NCBI GenBank assembly: GCA_937886325.1
Contig: CALABV010000145.1
Coordinates: 1-63,880 of the forward strand
Reading direction: 5' to 3'
DNA: 63,880 bases
Source: an uncultured Geobacter sp.
Lineage (GTDB): Bacteria > Desulfobacterota > Desulfuromonadia > Geobacterales > Geobacteraceae
Below the pieces are notes generated by a model. That model had not been told where the DNA came from and ran no database searches. It saw nothing but the letters and a program-made list of their open reading frames with translations. The translations under genes and the position numbers were made by a program. How positions within the stretch are numbered: the stretch's first letter is position 1; each line of letters opens with the position of its first letter. Of the stretch, positions 14,872 to 22,924 are shown in pieces.

Positions 14872-17193
14872 ATGTCCAGACTGTATATCGTGGGAATCGG
14901 TCCCGGCGACCTGAACCACATGACGTACCAGGCCCGCGAGGCCATCGAGTCCGCGGATACCGTGGTAGGCTACAAGACCTACCTCCACCTCATAGAACCT
15001 CTCCTCGGCGGGAAGGAAGTCGTTTCCTCCGGCATGATGAAAGAGGTCGAGCGCTGCCGCGAGGCCATCCGCCGTGCCGGTGAAGGCCGAACCGTGGCGC
15101 TCGTTTCCAGCGGCGATTCCGGGATCTACGGCATGGCGGGGCTGGTGCTGGAACTGTCGCCCCCGGACTGCATCGAGGTGGTCACCGTACCCGGCGTGTC
15201 CGCGGTGCAGGCCGCGGCGTCGGTCCTGGGCGCTCCGCTCATGCACGACTTCGCCGTGGTATCGCTCTCCGACCTCCTCACGCCGTGGGACCTGATCGAA
15301 AAGCGGTTGGAGGCCGCCGCCTCCGCCGACTTCGTGATTGCCCTGTATAATCCCCGCAGCAAGGGCAGAACCCGCCACGTGGAGCGGGCACTGGAGATTA
15401 TGCTCCAATCCCGCGCGCCGGACACCCCGGTCGGCATCGTGCGCAACGCCTGCCGCGAAGGAGAGGAAAAGATCCTCTCCACCCTGGCCGAAATTCCCCT
15501 GTCCCGCATCGACATGTTTTCCATGGTCATTGTCGGTAATTCCGCGACCTACGTGGACGGACACGGACGGATGGTGACGCCCAGGGGATATGAGATTCGG
15601 GCAAAAGGCAAAGGGCAAAAGGCACAAGAAAACCCGAAATACCCCCTGTGCCCTTTGCCTTCCGCCCTTTGCCAGGGCTCTCCCAGAGCCCTCATGTTCG
15701 TCGGCACCGCGTCGGACGTGGGGAAATCCGTCCTCAACGCCGGTTTCTGCCGCATCCTCAGCAATCGGGGCATCCGTGTCGCGCCGTTCAAATCCCAGAA
15801 CATGGCCCTCAATTCCTTTGCCACCCCGGAAGGGGGCGAAATCGGACGCGCCCAGGCGGTTCAGGCCCAGGCCTGCCGCATCCCGCCCCACACGGACATG
15901 AATCCGGTGCTGCTCAAGCCCAACTCCGACACGGGCAGCCAGGTAGTCGTGCAGGGCAAGGTGGTGGGAAACATGTCGGTGAAGGAGTACAACGCGTTCA
16001 AGCCCGAGGCGTTCCGCACGGTGGAGGAGAGCTTCGAGAGACTGCGAAGCGCCCACGATTTCGTCGTCATCGAAGGGGCCGGGAGCATCGCCGAGATCAA
16101 CCTGAAGTCCCACGACATCGCCAACCTGCGCATCGCCGAAATGGCGGACTGCCCCTGCATCCTGGTGGCGGACATCGACCGGGGCGGGGTATTCGCCCAG
16201 ATCGTGGGGACCCTGGAACTGCTGGAACCGGGGGAAAGGGAACGGGTCAAAGGGGTGATCATCAACAAGTTCCGAGGCGACCCGTCGCTGCTGGGGCCGG
16301 GGATCGAGTTCGTGGAGAAGAGGACCGGTGTGCCGGTCCTGGGGGTTGTCCCGTACTTCACCCATTTCCGGATTCCGGAAGAGGACAGCGTGGCGCTCGA
16401 GAAGCGGGCTAAAGGCAATAGGCAAAGGGCAAAGGGCAAAACCGTCACGATCGGGGTGGTGCGGTTTCCGCGCATCTCCAACTATACCGATTTCGATGCG
16501 CTGGAAGGCGAGCCGGATGTCGACCTTAGATATGTCCGGGAACCGGGCGAAATCGACGGACTCGACATTCTCATCCTGCCGGGGAGCAAATCCACCATCG
16601 GGGACCTGGCGTTTCTTGTGAAACAGGGGCTTTTTCAGGCAATACGGGAATTTTCAGGTCAAGTTGTCGGAATCTGCGGCGGGTATCAGATACTGGGGAG
16701 ACGGGTAAAAGACCCGCACGGCGTCGAATCCGCCGTCACGGAGGCCGACGGTCTGGGACTGCTGGATGTGGAAACGGTCCTGCTCACCGAAAAGGAGACC
16801 CATCAGGCCGAGGCGCGGCTGCTGTCGGCCGCGGCTCTGGCTGCGCCGGGGTGCGTCGGCACGGTTTCGGGATACGAGATCCACATGGGAGAGACGGCTC
16901 TCGGCCCCGGGGCACAACCCTTCGCCCAGTTGGTGCGCCGTTCCGGCAGTGATGTGGCGATACCCGACGGCGCGGTATCTTCGGACGGACGGGTGTTCGG
17001 CACCTACCTGCACGGCATCTTCGACAACCACGGCTTCAGGACTGCCTTCCTGAACCGGATACGGAGGGAAAAGGGATTGCCGACCCAATCCGCCGAAAGC
17101 CGTGTCGAAGACCCGTTCGACCTGCTGGCGGAGCACCTGGAGCGGCACCTGGACATGGAGAGTCTGTTGCGGATCTGCGGGATCCCTGATTGA
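14872..17193 (+). CDS. cbiHP: Fusion of CbiH (C17-methyltransferase) and CbiP (cobyric acid synthase) through a repeat
   Basis: A single 773-aa frame. Residues 1-~242 are CbiH (GIGPGDLNHMTYQAR, SSGDSGIYGMAG, ending MVTPRGYE, the usual CbiH terminus). Residues ~275-773 are CbiP/CobQ (TASDVGKSVLNAGFCR P-loop, glutamine amidotransferase Cys602 in GICGGYQ, His714 in YLHGIFDN). CbiH makes the contracted ring; CbiP amidates four side chains. The join (243-274) is translated from an inverted heptamer repeat that has removed the cbiH stop. An in-frame ATG at 15694 could allow separate CbiP initiation, but no strong ribosome site is visible. A second heptamer array adds basic residues (AKGNRQRAKGK) in the CbiP inter-domain linker. 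Confidence 0.9.
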   Translation: MSRLYIVGIGPGDLNHMTYQAREAIESADTVVGYKTYLHLIEPLLGGKEVVSSGMMKEVERCREAIRRAGEGRTVALVSSGDSGIYGMAGLVLELSPPDCIEVVTVPGVSAVQAAASVLGAPLMHDFAVVSLSDLLTPWDLIEKRLEAAASADFVIALYNPRSKGRTRHVERALEIMLQSRAPDTPVGIVRNACREGEEKILSTLAEIPLSRIDMFSMVIVGNSATYVDGHGRMVTPRGYEIRAKGKGQKAQENPKYPLCPLPSALCQGSPRALMFVGTASDVGKSVLNAGFCRILSNRGIRVAPFKSQNMALNSFATPEGGEIGRAQAVQAQACRIPPHTDMNPVLLKPNSDTGSQVVVQGKVVGNMSVKEYNAFKPEAFRTVEESFERLRSAHDFVVIEGAGSIAEINLKSHDIANLRIAEMADCPCILVADIDRGGVFAQIVGTLELLEPGERERVKGVIINKFRGDPSLLGPGIEFVEKRTGVPVLGVVPYFTHFRIPEEDSVALEKRAKGNRQRAKGKTVTIGVVRFPRISNYTDFDALEGEPDVDLRYVREPGEIDGLDILILPGSKSTIGDLAFLVKQGLFQAIREFSGQVVGICGGYQILGRRVKDPHGVESAVTEADGLGLLDVETVLLTEKETHQAEARLLSAAALAAPGCVGTVSGYEIHMGETALGPGAQPFAQLVRRSGSDVAIPDGAVSSDGRVFGTYLHGIFDNHGFRTAFLNRIRREKGLPTQSAESRVEDPFDLLAEHLERHLDMESLLRICGIPD
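15599..15673 (+). repeat. Inverted heptamer repeat forming the cbiH-cbiP junction
   Basis: Left arm 15599-15627 is made of GGCAAAAGGCAAAGG units; right arm 15643-15673 holds CCCTTTGCC-TTCCG-CCCTTTGCC, with a 15-base centre. It lies exactly where a cbiH stop, a ribosome site and a cbiP start would normally be, and it is open in the reading frame of both genes. Confidence 0.85.
16407..16441 (+). repeat. One-sided AAAGGGC heptamer array in the CbiP part
   Basis: GGGCTAAAGGCAATAGGC is followed by two GCAAAGG units and a final GGCAAAAC. Only one arm is present. It encodes a short basic stretch between the ATPase and amidotransferase domains of CbiP, a natural linker where added residues should be tolerated. 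Confidence 0.7.
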
Positions 17194-17428
17194 TTCCGTA
17201 AGTATGTCTTGCCTCCATCAATAACCTACCAATTTTGTTTTTTCATAGCGCCTCTCTTTTATTTCTGATAAATAAAAGTTCATATTTGATGACCGACCAA
17301 CGTGGGCTTTCGTTTACATTCCGACATCAAAGACGGGCTGCGAAAGCATGCTATGGAACCAGCATCTCTGTACAGTTTTTGAGCTGAAAAATTGGCTGGT
17401 GATCAAGGGGAAATGAGGGGGGATTGCA
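17194..17428. other. AT-rich gap at the left edge of a foreign island
   Basis: This 235-base stretch is clearly richer in A and T than the flanking operon and contains no gene. A perfect 9-bp inverted repeat (CTTTTATTT, loop CTGAT, AAATAAAAG) at 17256-17278 could act as a weak terminator after cbiP. No tRNA-like end or obvious direct repeat marking an attachment site was found. Confidence 0.5.
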
Positions 17429-18289
17429 ATGACGCGTGAAACGGCAATCAAGCTCTTTGAATCCAAGAAGGTCCGGTCGGTATGGGATGCGGAAACAGGC
17501 AAATGGTATTTCTCGATTGTGGATGTGATTGAGATTTTGACAGAAAGTCCACGCCCGAGAAAGTACTGGAATGCTCTCAAAACCAAGCTTATAAACGAGG
17601 GTAGCGAGTTGTCCCAAAACATGGGACAACTGAAAATGCAGGCAGCGGACGGCAAATATTACCAGACAGACGTTGCCGACACGGAACAGTTGTTGCGTCT
17701 TATCCAGTCCATCCCTTCCCCCAAGGCCGAGCCGTTCAAGCGCTGGCTGGCACGGGTGGGATATGAGCGGCTGGAGGAAATAGAAAACCCGGAGTTGGCT
17801 GCCAAACGGATGCGGGAGCTGTACCGGGCCAAGGGATACAGCGACGAATGGATTGAAAAACGGGTGCGCGGCATTGCCATCCGCGACGAGTTGACCAACG
17901 AATGGAAGAAGCGGGGTGTGAAGGAACAGCGGGAATATTCCATCCTCACCGCCGAGATCAGCAAGGCCACCTTCGGTATGACCCCATCGGAGTACAAGGA
18001 ATACAAGGGGCTGGAGAAGCAGCGGGACAATCCGCGGGACCACATGACCGATCTGGAGCTGATCTTCACCATGCTGGGTGAGGCATCAACCACCGAGATT
18101 GCCAGGAATCGGGATGCCCAGGGGTTTGGGGAGAACCACGACGCCGCGGTTGAGGGGGGCACGGTGGCGGGCAATGCACGGAAGGACCTGGAGCGGAAAT
18201 CGGGGAAACGGGTATCGACACAGGACAATTTCAAGGAGATTCCTGAGGCGAGGAAGCGGAAAATTGGAATGGGCAAGGTAAAGGAGTAG
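17429..18289 (+). CDS. Bro-N domain protein (phage antirepressor-like family)
   Basis: The 286-aa protein starts with a Bro-N-type domain (AIKLFESKKVRSVWDAETGKWYFSIVDVIEIL, then RPRKYWNALKTKL). It continues with the DTEQLLRLIQSIPSPKAEPFKRWLARVGYERL segment typical of a widespread stand-alone Bro-N family, and a basic C-terminal end. Bro-N domains bind DNA and are common in phage antirepressors; the role of this chromosomal family is not established. It lies in an island that splits cbiP from cbiB and is followed by fragments of defence-type genes, which suggests horizontal transfer. Confidence 0.75.
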   Translation: MTRETAIKLFESKKVRSVWDAETGKWYFSIVDVIEILTESPRPRKYWNALKTKLINEGSELSQNMGQLKMQAADGKYYQTDVADTEQLLRLIQSIPSPKAEPFKRWLARVGYERLEEIENPELAAKRMRELYRAKGYSDEWIEKRVRGIAIRDELTNEWKKRGVKEQREYSILTAEISKATFGMTPSEYKEYKGLEKQRDNPRDHMTDLELIFTMLGEASTTEIARNRDAQGFGENHDAAVEGGTVAGNARKDLERKSGKRVSTQDNFKEIPEARKRKIGMGKVKE

Positions 18290-18292
18290 GCA

Positions 18293-18430
18293 TGGCAGGC
18301 AATAACTCGCACCTCCGATCGAAAATACAGGAAGCTCTGAAAGATTTCGCGGACAAACCCCTTGCCGCTGCCGCAACAGGGCTCTTCGACGCTCTTGGAT
18401 ATCCCCGGCAAATCGAATCTTTTCAGTAGC
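18293..18430 (+). pseudogene. N-terminal fragment resembling a restriction-modification methylase
   Basis: A 45-codon frame (MAGNNSHLRSKIQEALKDF... to a TAG at 18428-18430) resembles the first residues of large DNA methyltransferase/restriction proteins of the Eco57I-like type, which often begin with an LRxxIQEALxxFADKPLAEAATxLFDxLGY pattern. Everything after the first ~38 residues is missing, and the next frame belongs to a different protein. I read it as a deletion remnant; similarity is from memory, not a search. Confidence 0.4.
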
Positions 18431-18442
18431 GAAGAGATCACC

Positions 18443-19449
18443 ATGGACCAGATAGAGCGGGAGGCTGTGTCTTGGGCGCATGAGCACTTGTCAAATGTTA
18501 TAGAATCAATTGAGAAACAAAAAGCGGAACGTATCAGTAAATTCGTCCAGGACCAAGCGCCCATGCTGCGAGCGGTCGTAAAATATTGTCCCGAAGCCTT
18601 GAAGGAGATTGAACTTAACACCACCGACGAGAAAATGACGCAGACCCTTTATGCGTACAAGGGGAAGGCGGAATACGAGATTAGGAATAAGAGCGAAAAT
18701 CTGCTTCGGACTCAGGCAAAGAGTATCGACGAGATTGATAACCAATACAAGGAACTTACGGGGAAGTTGGATGACTTTCAGAAAGATCAATTGGCTGCTT
18801 ATGTGCTGTTTCGCAAGATGATTATCGACCTGCTGGACAAGAAGCTTTGTCTGAACAAAAATGGTAAATATCACAATGAAGACATTGTCCACGACATCGT
18901 ATTCCCGCGCAAAACCGACACGGATACCATCGGTTACGAGAATCACAACCTCTGGTTGATTGACGAACTTCTCTCATTTCACAGCTACGCCGCATCGGAT
19001 AAGCGTCTATGTGATTTTACGACTTCATCCAGTGAAGAACGACCCGATGTAGTAGTTTTGCGGAAGTCAGTGACGACAGGCGTGCGCGGGCAGTATCCCT
19101 GCTCGAATTCAAAAAACCCCAGCGAACGAATTTCGACGAAGACCCCACCAGACAGTTGTTCAGGTATGTGCGGGAAATCCGCGATAAAGGGGTATGGTTG
19201 AAGAATGGCAGACCAGTAACCGTGGATGCCTCCACCCGCTTTTATTGCTATGTCATCTGTGATCTTACCCCGCAAGTGAAGGAATTTGCCGAGAACGGCA
19301 ACTATGCCACGCTTCAAGGGGAGTATGGTTATTATACGTATAACCGCAACCATAACGCCCACGTTGAGATTGTAGCGTTTGACAAGATTGTTCTGGACGC
19401 GAAACAGCGGCATAAGGCGTTTTTTGAAAAGCTGGGTATTGGTGCGTAA
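18443..19449 (+). pseudogene. Frameshifted C-terminal part of a defence-island ATP-binding (HATPase-like) protein
   Basis: The first frame (18443 to about 19070) carries RKTDTDTIGYENHNLWLIDELLSFHSYAASDK. After a shift near 19070-19090 the homologous sequence continues in another frame (LLEFKKPQRTNFDEDP, then RYVREIRDKGVWLKNGRPV and FYCYVICDLTPQVKEFAE) to the TAA at 19447-19449. These segments match the C-terminal half of large histidine-kinase-like ATPases common in defence islands. The N-terminal ATPase half is absent, so the gene is doubly broken. Base composition is lower in GC than its neighbours. Confidence 0.55.
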
Positions 19450-19749
19450 ATGTCAATAAACTTGCTCCTCAAAAATCATTAAAGACACTACACTGGCAGG
19501 ATTTATACGGTGCCATGATGATTCGGTCGGCAGCAAGGCCAAGAAATATCTGCCTTGGTGGGCCTGATAAAAAACATGATTTGTTTGATCGTTGTTTGAT
19601 GGATATGGCTGTTAATCGCTGTCTTGTCCAGCAAAAGAATCTAAATATCAACTGTTTATATGCAAGCAAATTGGTTGACAGTTGTTTGATTGAATGAGTT
19701 GAAACTTATGGAAAAAGCCGGATATTCTTACCTGGGCTCAGGATAACCG
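19450..19749. other. Right edge of the island, no supported gene
   Basis: This 300-base AT-rich stretch has only a short open frame of about 60 codons (19515-19697) without a recognisable product or a convincing ribosome site. A TTG-start ribosome site for cbiB (AGGA at 19740-19743) marks its right end. No repeat matching the left edge at 17194 was found by eye. Confidence 0.5.
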
Positions 19750-20712
19750 TTGCACCCTATCACTCCTTACATATTAATCACTGCCGTTCTCCTTGACCTC
19801 CTCCTCGGCGACCCGCGCCGCCTTCCCCACCCGGTGGTCGGAATCGGCAGGATGATCTCCGTCCTGGAAGCGCTCCTGCGCCGCCTTGTCCGGAGTGAGC
19901 TGGCGGGTGGCGCTCTGCTCCTCGTAGGTGTCGTCGGTTCGACGTATCTGCTGACATTTCTCCTTCTGAGGGGGGCATGCGCCCTGCACCCCTACATCGG
20001 TTTCGCCGTCTCTGCATGGCTCTCCTACACCTGCCTGGCGGCCCGCTCCCTCCACCATGAATCGAAACTGGTGGCCGATCGGCTGATTGCCGGGGATCTG
20101 GAAGGTTCTCGCCACTTCCTGTCCCGCATCGTGGGCCGGGATACGGACGACCTTACGGAGCCGGAGATCTGGAGAGCCCTGGTTGAGACGGTGGCGGAAA
20201 ACACCTCGGACGGGGTCATCGCGCCGCTCTTCTACCTGATGCTCGGCGGCCCGGCCCTGGGCCTTGCCTACAAGGCGGTGAACACCCTGGATTCCATGGT
20301 GGGATACAGGAACGAGCGCTACCTCCTCTTCGGCCGGGCCTCGGCCCGCTTCGACGACCTGGCCAACTGGCTCCCGGCGCGCATCACCGGCCTGCTGATG
20401 GTCGCCGTGGCGCCGCTGATCGGCCTCTCGGGAAAAGAGGCCTTCAGGATGATGCTCCGCGACGGCCGCAACCACTCCTCCCCCAACAGCGGGGTGCCGG
20501 AGGCGGCAACCGCCGGGGCCCTCGGCGTACGGCTCGGCGGGACCAACCGCTATTTCGGCAAGCCGGTGGAGAAGCCCACCATCGGCGACCCGCGGCGTGA
20601 CCTGTCGATTGAGTCCTACCGGGGAGCGATCCGGCTCATGTACGGCGCCATGGCGCTGATGCTGTTCCTGTGGGGAACGATAGTTTTGTTTTGCTTCCCG
20701 TCGATCTTTTGA
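19750..20712 (+). CDS. cbiB: Adenosylcobinamide-phosphate synthase
   Basis: CbiB (CobD in aerobic naming) attaches aminopropanol phosphate to adenosylcobyric acid in the membrane. The 320-aa protein begins TAVLLDLLLGDPRRLPHPVVGIG and contains VETVAENTSDGVIAPLFY and the KAVNTLDSMVGYRNERY segment, all family hallmarks, with several membrane helices. The start is TTG, supported by AGGA six bases upstream and by similarity starting right there. The foreign island separates it from the rest of the operon, so it may now rely on its own promoter. Confidence 0.94.
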   Translation: MHPITPYILITAVLLDLLLGDPRRLPHPVVGIGRMISVLEALLRRLVRSELAGGALLLVGVVGSTYLLTFLLLRGACALHPYIGFAVSAWLSYTCLAARSLHHESKLVADRLIAGDLEGSRHFLSRIVGRDTDDLTEPEIWRALVETVAENTSDGVIAPLFYLMLGGPALGLAYKAVNTLDSMVGYRNERYLLFGRASARFDDLANWLPARITGLLMVAVAPLIGLSGKEAFRMMLRDGRNHSSPNSGVPEAATAGALGVRLGGTNRYFGKPVEKPTIGDPRRDLSIESYRGAIRLMYGAMALMLFLWGTIVLFCFPSIF

Positions 20713-20779
20713 ATACACTCACCCGGATGTACCAATCCTTCACAATCGAGGAAATGAAACCGGAGAATATGGAAAGACC

Positions 20780-22024
20780 ATGACCGACTCCACCAGTTCA
20801 CCGAAGTACGCCCGCTACGCCCTGGCCCTGCTCCTGGCCGTCAACCTCCTCAATTACATCGATCGCCAGGTCCTGTACGCGGTTTTTCCTCTCATCAAGG
20901 CCGATTTCCGTCTCTCTGACACCGCACTCGGGTTCCTGGGAAGCGCCTTCATGATCTGCTACATGTGCTCGGCCCCGTTGCTGGGGTGGATCGGCGACCG
21001 GGGAAACCGCGTCAGGCTCGCCTCCTGCGGCATCGCGGTCTGGAGCCTGGCAACCGCCCTGTCGGGCATAGCTCCCGGCTATCGGTCGCTGCTGGCGGCC
21101 CGTACGGTGGTGGGAATCGGAGAGGCCAGCTTCGGCACGGTCTCTCCCGGGCTCATCTCGGACTTTTTCAGCAAGGAACGCAGGGGACGGGTGCTTTCCT
21201 ATTTCTACCTCGCCATCCCCGTGGGGAGCGCCATCGGCTACCTGCTGGGCGGGATCCTCGGATTCCATTTCGGCTGGAAGGCGGCGTTCCTCATCGTGGG
21301 AGCGCCGGGGCTCCTCCTTGCCGCGGCGGTATGGTTCCTCAGGGACCCGAAGGGAAAAGCGGCTACTGCCCCGGAGCTGCCCGGCCAAAAGCCTTCCCTT
21401 GCCGCATACGGTTCTTTTCTGAAAAACAGATCGTTTGTCTGCAACACCCTGGCCATGACCGCCATGACCTTTGCCATCGGCGGGCTGGCCCAGTGGATGC
21501 CCACGTTCCTCTACAGGATTCACGGGCTGGACGTGGCCAGGGGGAACACGCTGTTCGGCGCCGTAACGGTACTGGCCGGAATTACCGGCACCCTTTCCGG
21601 AGGGTGGCTCGGTGATCGCCTCCAGCGAAAGAGCGCCAAGGGCTACCTGCTCGTCTCCGGCTGGGGCTTCCTGCTGGGAATCCCCATCGCCGTGTTCGCG
21701 ATTGCCTCGCACTCCCTCACCGGCTGCCTGACCGCGGCATTTTTCGCGGAATTCTTCCTCTTCTTCAATACCGGTCCCCTGAATACGGTAATCGTAAACG
21801 TGAGCCCGCCAGACCGCCGCGCCATGGCCTTTGCCGTCAATATCTTCTTCATCCATGCCCTGGGCGACGCCATCTCACCGACGCTGCTCGGCTGGTTTTC
21901 CGACCTGTGGGGCCTCCGCGCCGCGCTGCTGACGACACCGGTCGCCATTGCCGCGGCAGCGGGGTTCTGCTTTCTCTGTACCCGATACATCCGGGACGAC
22001 ATGGAGCGGGCCGACCAGTCGTAG
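20780..22024 (+). CDS. Spinster-like major facilitator superfamily transporter
   Basis: The 414-aa protein has about 12 hydrophobic helices and the MFS loop motif GWIGDRGNRVR between helices 2 and 3. LLNYIDRQVLYAVFPLIKADF in helix 1 and GIGEASFGTVSPGLISDFFSKERRGR in the middle are typical of the Spinster branch. The substrate cannot be deduced. It follows cbiB with a 67-base gap but is not a known cobalamin gene. Its TAG stop codon is supplied by the first bases of a GTAGGGGC repeat. Confidence 0.85.
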   Translation: MTDSTSSPKYARYALALLLAVNLLNYIDRQVLYAVFPLIKADFRLSDTALGFLGSAFMICYMCSAPLLGWIGDRGNRVRLASCGIAVWSLATALSGIAPGYRSLLAARTVVGIGEASFGTVSPGLISDFFSKERRGRVLSYFYLAIPVGSAIGYLLGGILGFHFGWKAAFLIVGAPGLLLAAAVWFLRDPKGKAATAPELPGQKPSLAAYGSFLKNRSFVCNTLAMTAMTFAIGGLAQWMPTFLYRIHGLDVARGNTLFGAVTVLAGITGTLSGGWLGDRLQRKSAKGYLLVSGWGFLLGIPIAVFAIASHSLTGCLTAAFFAEFFLFFNTGPLNTVIVNVSPPDRRAMAFAVNIFFIHALGDAISPTLLGWFSDLWGLRAALLTTPVAIAAAAGFCFLCTRYIRDDMERADQS

Positions 22025-22078
22025 GGGCAAACCTCGTGTCTGCCCTTCCATTGGGCGATCACAAGGATCGTCCCTGGC
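22022..22078 (+). repeat. Dispersed palindromic repeat (GTAGGGGC family), copy 2
   Basis: GTAGGGGCAAACCTCGTG is followed by TCTGCCC and the inner block GGGCGATCACAAGGATCG shared with the copy at 1011-1066. The left end overlaps the stop codon of the MFS gene. Confidence 0.75.
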
Positions 22079-22161
22079 TTCGCAGGCTGCACCCCTTCCT
22101 TTTGCGGGGAATCTGTGCTACAAAATTTCCTTCTCAAAAAAATACAATAATGGAGGAAATC

Positions 22162-22824
22162 ATGAAAAAGGATATTCTCGAAAAAGGCGCCATCCTGCAA
22201 CGCGACAAGGAAACTTACGCCATTGCCCCGCACATTCCGGGCGGCATTACCGATACGGCAACCCTGCGCAAGATCTGCGACGCGGCCGACAAATACAAGG
22301 TACAGGCGCTGAAACTCACCTCGGCGCAGCGCATCGCCATGGTCGGCATCAGGGAAGAGGACCTGGACGCCGTCTGGGCGGACCTGCAGCAGACTCCGGG
22401 CGCGGCAATCGGCCTCTGCGTGCGGAGCGTCAAGATCTGCCCCGGCACCACCTTTTGCAAGCGGGGCGTCATGGATTCCGTCGGGCTCGGCCTGAAGATA
22501 GACGAGATTTACCACGCCATGGAACTCCCCAACAAGATGAAGATGGGCGTCTCCGGGTGCATGCTCTCCTGCTCCGAGGTCTGGGTCAAGGACATCGGCG
22601 TCATGGGAACGCCCAAGGGATGGAAGATCCTGGTGGGGGGCAACTCCGGCATGCGTCCGCGCATCGCGGACGTTCTGGTCGAAGATATCGCGACCGACGA
22701 CGAGGTGCTGGCCATCATCGACACGATCATCACCTTCTACAAGGGATGCGGCAAAAAGGAGCGCCTGTGCCGTATCGTGGAGCAGATGGGGATCGAAGAT
22801 TTCAGAAAGACGGTTCTGGGATAG
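22162..22824 (+). CDS. Small sulfite/nitrite reductase-like siroheme and 4Fe-4S protein
   Basis: The 220-aa protein has one ferredoxin-like Nir/Sir domain (IAPHIPGGITDTATLRKICDAAD, then LKLTSAQRIAMVGI) followed by the siroheme-[4Fe-4S] cysteine set: CPGTTFC (C-x5-C) and GCMLSC (C-x3-C). It is about the size of low-molecular-weight assimilatory-type sulfite reductases and far smaller than the dissimilatory subunits. The start follows a perfect GGAGG five bases upstream; the ATG four codons earlier is part of that site. Placement close to the corrin genes is notable because siroheme and cobalamin share sirohydrochlorin. Confidence 0.82.
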   Translation: MKKDILEKGAILQRDKETYAIAPHIPGGITDTATLRKICDAADKYKVQALKLTSAQRIAMVGIREEDLDAVWADLQQTPGAAIGLCVRSVKICPGTTFCKRGVMDSVGLGLKIDEIYHAMELPNKMKMGVSGCMLSCSEVWVKDIGVMGTPKGWKILVGGNSGMRPRIADVLVEDIATDDEVLAIIDTIITFYKGCGKKERLCRIVEQMGIEDFRKTVLG

Positions 22825-22831
22825 GAGAATC

Positions 22832-22857
22832 AGGCACGAGGCAAAGGGCAAAGGACG
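22832..22857 (+). repeat. Short AAAGGGC heptamer array
   Basis: AGGCACGAGGCAAAGGGCAA with one more AGG shows two to three heptamer units right after the siroheme protein gene. Only one arm is present. Confidence 0.6.
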
Positions 22858-22881
22858 ATACGCGGGGGGATCCATGCGGTC

Positions 22882-22906
22882 GCCCTTTTTTCATGGGAAA
22901 AAGGGC
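22882..22906. terminator. Hairpin between convergent genes, possible bidirectional terminator
   Basis: GCCCTTTTT at 22882-22890 pairs with AAAAAGGGC at 22898-22906 around a seven-base loop. It lies between the ends of two convergent genes. The T tract is inside the stem rather than after it, so termination strength is uncertain. Confidence 0.45.
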
Positions 22907-22924
22907 ATGCAGCCTCTCCCGTGC

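Noticed and set aside
19515..19697. 60-codon open frame downstream of the broken ATPase
   Set aside because: No recognisable product, no convincing ribosome site, and AT-rich DNA in which such frames arise by chance.
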